5,052 bases of DNA from contig JASHVU010000173.1 of assembly GCA_030044455.1 (NCBI GenBank), forward strand, positions 1-5,052. The letters are read 5' to 3'. The position numbers and the translations under genes were made by a program. Of this stretch, positions 1 through 5,052 are shown one piece after another (the stretch's first letter is position 1; every line of letters starts with the position of its first letter). The notes under the pieces were generated by a model that did no database searches, was not told where the DNA came from, and saw nothing but the letters and a program-made list of their open reading frames with translations. Source of the stretch: Acidobacteriaceae bacterium. GTDB lineage: Bacteria > Acidobacteriota > Terriglobia > Terriglobales > Acidobacteriaceae.

Positions 1-1434
1 GGAAAATACCCGCAGGCTGAGGCGCTCCTGAAGCAAGCCCAAGAAACTGCCAGTCGCGCACAAGTCCCTGATCAAGGCGTCACGCTGGGCGCGATGGTCT
101 CGCTCGCTACCGTTTACGAAAGCGAAGGTAAACTAAAGGAAGCCGAAGATCTGCGTTCGCAGCTTGTGGAAATCGACCACCGCGTTCTTGGTCCCGAAAA
201 TCCAAGCACGCTCACCGACATGGAGAAGCTTGGCTGGGCGGAAAATGACCTCGGGAAATACACTCGGGCCGAAACGATTCTTAGTCAAACGCTGGGCAGT
301 GAGCGGCGCGTGTTCGGCGCTGAGCATCCTGAGACATTGGTTACTGAGCAGAATCTGGCCGTCGTACTCCTGAATGAAGGCAGGTACCAGGACGCGCAGC
401 AACTCGATCAACAAGTCGTCGACGTTCAGCGGCGAGTGTTGGGCGCCGAGTCACCAGCAACGCTTTGGAGCTCCGCGAATCTGGCTTGGGTATACGACCG
501 CGAAGGTCAGTACGCGCGTTCCGAAGCCCTGATGTCACAGGTTGTGGAAGCTGAGCGGCGCGTGCTGGGTCCTGAGAACCCCGTCACATTGAGTCATACC
601 TCGTCCCTGGCCGATGTTTACTATGGCGAAGGCAAGTATGCGCAGTCTGAGGCGCTTCACAAACAGCTTCTGGCCATAGACCGCCGTTCGTTCGGCCCGG
701 ACAACCCTCAAACGGTCGGAGACATGACAGATTTGGCCTGGGTCGAATACCTTGCAGGCGATTACACCAACGCGGAGCCTCTTGGTAAGCAGGCGCTGGA
801 TCTTGAGCGGCGCGTTGCCGGCCCCGAACATCCAAATGCCTTGAACGCCGCCGGGAATCTGGCCGACCTGTACACAGCCGAAGGCCGCTATGCGGACGCG
901 GAAAGGCTCTACAAGCAGACGTTGGAGACCGGTCTTCGGATCTTGGGACCAGAGGGCCGCCAGCCAATGGAGATCGCTTCAGACCTCGGGATCATGAATC
1001 AGCTCCGCGGCAATTTCACGTTGGCCGAAAGCTATGGCGCGCAGGCCTACACGCATCGGCGGCACAAATTCGGTCCGCAGGATCCGCACACCATGGCATC
1101 GGCGAACGATTACGCGCTGGCTCTGGTGTCGGAAGGCAAGTTTGCCGCGAGCGAGCTGGTGGCGCGTGAGTACCTTGCCATCGACAAAAAAGCTTATCCG
1201 GATCACTGGCAGCGATTCCGTGCGGCGAGTCTGCTCGGCGCAAGCCTTGCCGGAGAAAAGAAATACGCTGAAGCCGAGCCGCTGCTGCTCGATGGTTTGA
1301 AGGGCATGCTGGCGCGGAAGGAGCGCATTCCTGTGCCATACCGGTACAACCTGAACCTTGCGCGGCAGTGGGTCGTCCAGCTCTACACGGACTGGGGAAA
1401 ACCCGACCGGGCCGCCCAATGGACGGAGAGGTAG
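1..1434 (+). CDS. TPR-repeat protein, kinesin-light-chain type (5' partial)
   Basis: The frame is open from base 1 (GKYPQAEALLKQ...) to TAG at 1432-1434, so the gene starts upstream; the ATG at 94 lies inside a repeat and is not the likely start. The visible 477 residues are almost all tetratricopeptide repeats of the 42-residue kinesin-light-chain type. Helix A-B turns read EGKLKEAEDL, LGKYTRAETI, EGRYQDAQQL, EGQYARSEAL and so on. Each unit is followed by a spacer like RRVLGPENPxTL, whose glycine codon recurs at 190, 316, 442, 568, 694, 820, 946 and 1072, exactly 126 bases apart. After that the register loosens, and the protein ends with a typical closing segment, DWGKPDRAAQWTER. No signal peptide or membrane segment is visible in this part. 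TPR arrays bind partner proteins. In Acidobacteriota and Planctomycetota such arrays often form the C-terminal half of serine/threonine kinases, but no kinase domain is seen here, so that role is inference. Confidence 0.93.
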   Translation, partial: GKYPQAEALLKQAQETASRAQVPDQGVTLGAMVSLATVYESEGKLKEAEDLRSQLVEIDHRVLGPENPSTLTDMEKLGWAENDLGKYTRAETILSQTLGSERRVFGAEHPETLVTEQNLAVVLLNEGRYQDAQQLDQQVVDVQRRVLGAESPATLWSSANLAWVYDREGQYARSEALMSQVVEAERRVLGPENPVTLSHTSSLADVYYGEGKYAQSEALHKQLLAIDRRSFGPDNPQTVGDMTDLAWVEYLAGDYTNAEPLGKQALDLERRVAGPEHPNALNAAGNLADLYTAEGRYADAERLYKQTLETGLRILGPEGRQPMEIASDLGIMNQLRGNFTLAESYGAQAYTHRRHKFGPQDPHTMASANDYALALVSEGKFAASELVAREYLAIDKKAYPDHWQRFRAASLLGASLAGEKKYAEAEPLLLDGLKGMLARKERIPVPYRYNLNLARQWVVQLYTDWGKPDRAAQWTER

Positions 1435-1998
1435 CTTCATGCGCTGGCAATGAGGACGGCGAGTGCGAATCATCATCCGCCCGCCGCGCGAGACTCTGCT
1501 TGCGAGTTCAATGGCGGCAATCAAGTAAGAATCAAGTATGTTCTGGGCCGAAGCTGCCGAAGCGCTGGGTAAACCGGGCCCGGTGCCCACGTTGTTTGAA
1601 GTGAAGGCCGAGCCTGACTGGGCAATGAATCAACTGAAACAGATGGCCGCCGCCGGATTTTGAAGCCGCAGACGCTCGAAACCAGCCCCGATCTCGCTCC
1701 TTTCCGCGACCAGCCCAATTTCCAGGCCTTGATCAAGCAACTGCGCTCGCCTGCAACGCAGCCGGCTCAGCGACGCTGCGCGATCTCTCCGCCGCAGCCA
1801 TCTCTCCGCAGAACCCTGCATGTCCGCGGCTCGGCACCTTGAAGCCAATGCGAATTGTTCTGAAAAACGCCAACCCCGACCGCGATCGACCCCCGAGCGC
1901 AAGTCGTCGGCTTGCAGTCGCAATGCCGATATTTGGGGAGTCATCGACTTCGGTGAGCGCCTTGGCGATGATCTACTCCTTGACGAGCGCGCGCGAGG
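1435..1998. other. Intergenic stretch between convergent genes, with degraded coding remnants
   Basis: These 564 bases separate the ends of two convergent genes and contain no intact gene. All six frames are interrupted or look like shadow reading. The stretch includes a TPR-type C-terminal remnant on the + strand (1538-1746) and a coding-like segment on the - strand near its right end; both are listed separately. A 9-base direct repeat, AATCAAGTA, occurs at 1519-1527 and 1530-1538. A 12-base palindrome, ACCGGGCCCGGT, lies at 1573-1584 with no T-run after it. I see no hairpin followed by a T-tract that would serve as a rho-independent terminator for either gene. From 1435 to 1537 I see nothing recognisable. 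Confidence 0.6.
1538..1746 (+). pseudogene. Frameshifted C-terminal remnant of a TPR/kinase-type protein
   Basis: The first part reads from ATG 1538 to TGA 1661-1663 and ends in EPDWAMNQLKQMAAAGF. The second part, from 1663 in another frame, reads KPQTLETSPDLAPFRDQPNF followed by QALIKQL up to 1743. Joined, they give the motif AAAGF...L.TSPDLAPFRDQPNFQAL. This resembles the closing segment of many TPR-bearing kinases and related proteins, in which a final helix pair is followed by a line like DPDLxPLRDxPxFQALL. The join needs one base added (or two removed) near 1658-1663, where the sequence has a TTTT run. Upstream in the same frame there are stops at 1451 and 1526, and no repeats are recognisable, so this is a short tail and not a whole gene. 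No ribosome binding site precedes 1538. It could be a relic of a duplicated neighbour of the gene at 1-1434, or a sequencing error inside a small gene. The match is from memory of the family and the upstream boundary is uncertain. Confidence 0.5.
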
Positions 1999-2023
1999 TC
2001 AATTCCCGGCACTCGAGCGCTGT
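1895..2023 (-). other. Coding-like segment of unknown origin, interrupted by a stop
   Basis: On the - strand, in a frame different from the gene ending at 1999, the translation reads TALECRELTSRALVKE (2023-1976), a TAG stop (1975-1973), then IIAKALTEVDDSPNIGIATA and SRRLAL (1972-1895). The composition, with well-spaced hydrophobic and charged residues, looks like real protein and not like a shadow frame. There is no start codon and the frame is broken, so it cannot be expressed as it stands. It overlaps the last 8 codons and the stop of the exported-hydrolase gene. I do not recognise the family. It may be a decayed gene fragment, or a chance reading; the + strand frames here are also open for some distance, which weakens the case. 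Confidence 0.2.
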
Positions 2024-4815
2024 AGGGCGGTTTTGGGGCGGGCAACAAAGCCTTCCACGGGGCTATCGCCAACCCGGAAAACAACGAATTCATGTGCGGT
2101 CAGCTCTGTATCCTGCGCCTTGACGGTGCTGAGAGCATCATTCCCGGCAACAAGCAACACCATGCAGGAAGGATCGAGTGGATTTTCCGCCGCGAGAATA
2201 AGCGCATCGCGTTCCGAGGCGTACATGTCGCCATTGATCTTGAAGGTCGCACCCTCATAATCAAGGCCAAGTTGCATCGACCAGCGCGCGAGGGCAGAAT
2301 TGGCCTCAGGCCGGCCGACAAACACCACGTTGCGGTGTCGCAGCATGTCATCAGAAACTTCGAAATCCTTGTAAACAGGAACCTCGCTTTCGTAGCGGTT
2401 GAGGAATTTCTGCTGCAGTTGTTCGGCTGCATAGCGATTCGCGCCCGCTTCGCGCGACGTACCATACACAATGACGGCGGACGGAAGGCGGCGCCAAATG
2501 TCGTTGACAAGGTAGACGGGGCCGTCGGGAGGATCAATCGCATCCAGATGCGCGGAGACGGGCGTGAGCCCCGCCTTTTCGAGGAAGGAATCTGCCGTCA
2601 CCGTTTTCGTAGAATGGGCTGCGAAATAATCGCGCATCAGTCTTAAAAAGGCATCGTCGCCCATTTGAATGCGGAGTGAATCGAGAAAGAGGACTCCTTT
2701 GGTTCGCTCTTGCCGATATTGGTCGAGCGGAGTGTTCGCGCGGGACTGAAGGCTGCGCCAGATCGCACGCTGCGCGTTCATCGCTCCGTCAACGTCGTTT
2801 GACTGAAGCACCCTGTAATATTCCGCCGACCCAGCCACGAACCAGATATCGCGATCGGAAGCGGGCAATAGCCAGCCTTCCCACAGTCGGTCGGTGTAAT
2901 CCGGCTTGTTGGCGGCCGGAATAGGCTTCGCCATCACCGGTCCGGGTGAATTGGCCATCCGCGTTTTTTCATTTTGCTCAATCGATGCGCGCAGAGTGGC
3001 AGAGGGTTCGGCATCAAACAAGTGATAGCCGGAGGGATACAAACCATCATCTCCGCTGAAATCGTATCTCTTATCGGGCAGCCATTCCCGCTGGTTGGGC
3101 CGGCCGAACTCAGCCCAGACCATCATGTTGGAGGCCATCTCTGCAGTAACTACTTTTGCATCCATGGTTGAGGCCGCAACCAGCGGAGCGGTACGAAACG
3201 CAAGGAATCCGAACTGCTCGTCGATCTGGCCACGGTACTTGGTATAGAGCTGCTGCCAGGCCATATCTCTTACTCCCGGCACGTAGGGAATGAACTCGGG
3301 ATCCCCTTTGGGGTCGGGGAATTCTTCGAGCCGCACGCTCAGATCCTTCGCGTTATTATCGCCCCAATAGAATCCAGGAGTACCACCGAACCACTCGTTC
3401 TTTGAACTGCGCCACAGTTTTGTATGGTTCGTGCCCAGATCGAAAATAGCGATTTCGTTTGTCTTGGCGTCGCCCATGATCCACTCATTTGTATAGAGGC
3501 CGTTGTTTTGCGTACTAAGGATGCGAACCATGTCATCGATGTTGCCACCGTATTGAATAGCCATGCGCGCGCGAAATGCCACGGGTGTCCCAGCGCCATT
3601 GAATGGTGTCTGATCGATCGTCGTCTCGGTTAGCACTAAACCGGCATCGTTCTGATACCAATCAGTGCCGCTTTCGATGCCGCCGGGATAACTCTGGATG
3701 AGCATGCGGTGGCCCGAGGCAGGCTTGATGTCGAGCATGACATTGGTCTGTTCAGCCAGCGTCAAAGGCCACCATGTGACGTGACCGATCACCATCTTGC
3801 CGTCGCGCGTCGCCGGCCCGGTGGCGGCGAAGGCGCTGCAGTGGTCCTTTGCCGAATCACGCTTGTGATCAGAGTAAGGCGGAGCATCGAAGTTCACCCC
3901 TTCGAGACCCGAGGGCGTGGCAGATACTGCGGGAGCCAACTCTCCCATCTCCACCGTGGTATTGGCTACGACGATGTCCAGCAAGTCGATACGGCGGTTT
4001 TTCCATCGTGCGCCGGCATCGGACGCGCCGTCGGCTATGCCGCGCATTTCCTCGAGAATTTCGCGGTCAAAGCCGCGCAGAAAGAGCGCATTCGCCGTAG
4101 TGCGGTAATCATCCCAATGATCTTTCGAGCCCAGAACTGCAGCGCAACGTTCGAGATATTCGGGAATTTCGCGCGACATCAGGTGCCCGTGCTGATATCC
4201 GCGCTCATAGGGCTGTCCTTCGATGTGGAGATAGATCCAGCCTGCGGCGGGATAGCGATACGCCGGACCGAATGTCTCGACCGCCTCCCTTGCCGGCCAT
4301 TCGTCGTTGGTTGAAGAGATTTCTTCCAGGTCTATGCCTTCAAACCATGCTTTGCCGCGAAACGATCCTCCGTTGCCCGCCGTCAGCACAGCTTGGTCAT
4401 TGCTGCGGCTGGCCACAAACTTCAACGAAACATGGGTCCATGGTTGAGTTCCTCCCAAGGCTTCGGAATGTACGTCGAAGGGCATGGATGCCATGGTCAT
4501 GGCCGCGCCAATCGCAATCGGAGTGCGATCCACGTCCTGCGCCTGGAGGTCCTCGGTTCGAACCCATCCGCTCAGTTCGTAGCGCCTGCCGACGGTGAGG
4601 GTGACCGGGGCCAGACGAACCATTGCGTCTTGGGAAACGGTGTCTCTTTCCAGCCGGATCGACTTGTGGCCATCATGCAGGACGTTGGAGTCGACCACGG
4701 CAGAACCGCGAACCGTCGTCCAGTTCTCTTTCGCGCTGTCAAACGATGCTGAGTAAACTGGCGTCGCGGCATTGGCTGCTGCGAGGTAAAGAAGCAATAC
4801 AGGACCCAGTATCAT
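1999..4815 (-). CDS. Exported C45/phospholipase-B-like Ntn hydrolase with degenerate M1-peptidase-like C-terminal region
   Basis: Start at ATG 4815-4813 gives 938 residues, ending at TGA 2001-1999. It is chosen over the in-frame ATG at 4860 because GGGAGGG sits just before it and it begins directly with a signal peptide, MILGPVLLLYLAAANA, probably cut before ATPVYS. Residues about 18-166 resemble a CBM4/9-like beta-sandwich (FDSAKENW, YELSGWVRTEDL, AWFEGIDLEEI). Residues about 175-615 are the Ntn-hydrolase core: DHCSAFAATGPATRDGKMV with candidate nucleophile Cys326-Ser327, GHVTWW (344-349), SYPGGIESGTDWY (375-387), LVLTETT (393-399) and NNGLYTNEWIMGD (437-449). These match phospholipase-B-like and C45 acyltransferase proteins, which self-cleave before the Cys to expose it. 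Residues about 635-752 resemble the C-terminal half of an M1 aminopeptidase (DIWFVAGSAEYY, TKGVLFLDSLRIQMGDDAFL) but lack HEXXH. Residues about 778-930 are an alpha/beta region with VIVYGTSREAGANRYAAEQL and FVGRPEANSALA. The likely role is hydrolysis or transfer of amide- or ester-linked acyl groups in the periplasm or outside; the substrate is unknown. It appears monocistronic. Confidence 0.9.
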   Translation of the reverse strand: MILGPVLLLYLAAANAATPVYSASFDSAKENWTTVRGSAVVDSNVLHDGHKSIRLERDTVSQDAMVRLAPVTLTVGRRYELSGWVRTEDLQAQDVDRTPIAIGAAMTMASMPFDVHSEALGGTQPWTHVSLKFVASRSNDQAVLTAGNGGSFRGKAWFEGIDLEEISSTNDEWPAREAVETFGPAYRYPAAGWIYLHIEGQPYERGYQHGHLMSREIPEYLERCAAVLGSKDHWDDYRTTANALFLRGFDREILEEMRGIADGASDAGARWKNRRIDLLDIVVANTTVEMGELAPAVSATPSGLEGVNFDAPPYSDHKRDSAKDHCSAFAATGPATRDGKMVIGHVTWWPLTLAEQTNVMLDIKPASGHRMLIQSYPGGIESGTDWYQNDAGLVLTETTIDQTPFNGAGTPVAFRARMAIQYGGNIDDMVRILSTQNNGLYTNEWIMGDAKTNEIAIFDLGTNHTKLWRSSKNEWFGGTPGFYWGDNNAKDLSVRLEEFPDPKGDPEFIPYVPGVRDMAWQQLYTKYRGQIDEQFGFLAFRTAPLVAASTMDAKVVTAEMASNMMVWAEFGRPNQREWLPDKRYDFSGDDGLYPSGYHLFDAEPSATLRASIEQNEKTRMANSPGPVMAKPIPAANKPDYTDRLWEGWLLPASDRDIWFVAGSAEYYRVLQSNDVDGAMNAQRAIWRSLQSRANTPLDQYRQERTKGVLFLDSLRIQMGDDAFLRLMRDYFAAHSTKTVTADSFLEKAGLTPVSAHLDAIDPPDGPVYLVNDIWRRLPSAVIVYGTSREAGANRYAAEQLQQKFLNRYESEVPVYKDFEVSDDMLRHRNVVFVGRPEANSALARWSMQLGLDYEGATFKINGDMYASERDALILAAENPLDPSCMVLLVAGNDALSTVKAQDTELTAHEFVVFRVGDSPVEGFVARPKTALQRSSAGN

Positions 4816-4819
4816 ATCG

Positions 4820-4826
4820 CCCTCCC
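4820..4826 (-). promoter_or_regulatory. Shine-Dalgarno site that decides the start of the exported hydrolase
   Basis: On the - strand the sequence GGGAGGG is followed by CGAT and then ATG at 4815. The core GGAGG lies 5 bases from the start codon, which is good spacing. The alternative upstream ATG at 4860 is preceded by CGGAAGAGT, a weaker and very close purine run, and would add 15 residues including NREGD in front of the signal peptide. Confidence 0.75.
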
Positions 4827-4855
4827 GATTCGGACTTGAGGCCCAGTGAGCGACA

Positions 4856-4861
4856 ATCATA
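4856..4861 (-). promoter_or_regulatory. Possible -10 box upstream of the exported hydrolase
   Basis: TATGAT on the - strand differs from TATAAT at one base and would give a leader of roughly 30-35 bases before the ATG at 4815. No convincing -35 hexamer lies 16-18 bases upstream (the 17-base position reads TATTCC), and TTGAGG at 4891-4886 is too far away. If this box is used, the ATG at 4860 lies inside the promoter and cannot be the start. The call is weak. Confidence 0.25.
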
Positions 4862-5004
4862 CTCTTCCGACGGCGCGCGGAATAGCCTCAAATTGGCTGG
4901 GGTTCGAAGCCGTGCCGATCGCATTGGCTCCGTTCCTTTTTGCAAGCGCGGGACGGGCGTCCGCGGCGATCATCGGCGCCCCCGTTTCGCCCCTAACAGG
5001 CTTA

Positions 5005-5022
5005 AGTGCGTACTGAAGCACT
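5005..5022. repeat. Short inverted repeat upstream of possible divergent gene
   Basis: AGTGC (5005-5009) and GCACT (5018-5022) are perfect inverted arms around an 8-base spacer. The site lies about 30 bases before the possible + strand start at 5051, a plausible place for an operator or a leader hairpin. Five-base arms occur by chance often, and no regulator is known here. Confidence 0.2.
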
Positions 5023-5038
5023 CATAGACATAAGCGAT

Positions 5039-5052
5039 GAGGTGATTCAGAT
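5039..5052 (+). promoter_or_regulatory. Possible ribosome binding site and start of a divergent gene cut by the window edge
   Basis: GAGGTGA at 5039-5045 is a strong Shine-Dalgarno match, followed by TTCAG and then AT as the last two bases of the window. If the next base is G, an ATG start would sit 5 bases after the site. The preceding 230 bases hold no other + strand gene candidate and form the shared upstream region with the - strand gene. Nothing can be said about the product. Confidence 0.35.

Noticed and set aside
1519..1538. 9-base direct repeat AATCAAGTA as a target-site duplication
   Set aside because: The copies are only 2 bases apart with no element between them; a small local duplication is the simpler reading.
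1573..1584. Perfect 12-base palindrome ACCGGGCCCGGT as a terminator
   Set aside because: It has no loop and no following T-run, and it lies within the coding-like remnant; such GC palindromes are common by chance.
979..1590. 203-residue open frame on the - strand opposite the TPR gene
   Set aside because: It is a shadow of the strong codon bias in the TPR gene, extended by chance into the intergenic region. It has no ribosome binding site or recognisable motif and is rich in Arg and Pro, as antisense shadows often are.
1820..2260. 146-residue open frame on the + strand running from the intergenic region into the hydrolase 3' end, including DIWGVIDFGERLGDDLLLDE
   Set aside because: A short stretch looks protein-like, but there is no ribosome binding site at its start, the N-terminal part is low-complexity Arg/Ser/Pro, and most of the frame is antisense to the hydrolase gene.
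2092..2646. 184-residue open frame on the + strand opposite the hydrolase C-terminus
   Set aside because: It mirrors the - strand coding frame codon for codon, and the - strand protein has the better-supported motifs (FVGRPEANSALA, VIVYGTSREAG).
3709..4314. 201-residue open frame on the + strand opposite the hydrolase gene
   Set aside because: It lies wholly inside a gene with clear conserved motifs on the other strand; its own translation shows no domain and no good start context.
4548..4575. GGTTCGAACCC, like a tRNA T-loop, on the + strand
   Set aside because: The flanking bases do not form the 5-bp T stem, no acceptor, D or anticodon arms surround it, and it lies inside the hydrolase coding region.
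4900..4911. GGGTTCGAAGCC, a second tRNA-like T-loop
   Set aside because: No cloverleaf can be built from the surrounding bases, and no anticodon stem is found upstream.

Overview
The window looks like moderately GC-rich bacterial DNA. It carries two substantial genes facing each other, with a worn intergenic stretch between them. Two traits fit Acidobacteriota best: a long kinesin-light-chain-type TPR protein, and a large secreted protein that joins a phospholipase-B-like Ntn hydrolase to an M1-aminopeptidase-like tail. This placement rests on family habit, not on a marker gene; Planctomycetota or another soil phylum is possible.

Layout. Positions 1-1434 (+) hold the 3' part of a gene made almost entirely of tetratricopeptide repeats, in an exact 42-residue register; its 5' end lies outside the window. 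Positions 1435-1998 contain no intact gene. They include the frameshifted tail of a second TPR-type protein (1538-1746, +) and a coding-like antisense segment of unknown origin that runs into the end of the next gene. Positions 1999-4815 (-) are a complete gene for an exported protein of 938 residues: signal peptide, carbohydrate-binding-like beta-sandwich, C45/phospholipase-B-like Ntn-hydrolase core with a Cys-Ser nucleophile, an M1-peptidase-like segment that appears to have lost its catalytic residues, and a C-terminal alpha/beta region. Positions 4816-5052 are its upstream region, with a good ribosome binding site and a weak -10-like box. The last bases resemble a ribosome binding site followed by the first two bases of a start codon, so a divergent + strand gene may begin at the right edge.

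The two main genes are convergent and do not form an operon. The TPR protein is probably a scaffold, and may be the tail of a serine/threonine kinase, though no kinase sequence is visible. The exported protein probably hydrolyses or transfers an amide- or ester-linked acyl group outside the cytoplasm; its substrate cannot be read from the sequence. No tRNA, rRNA, CRISPR array, insertion sequence or clear rho-independent terminator was seen.
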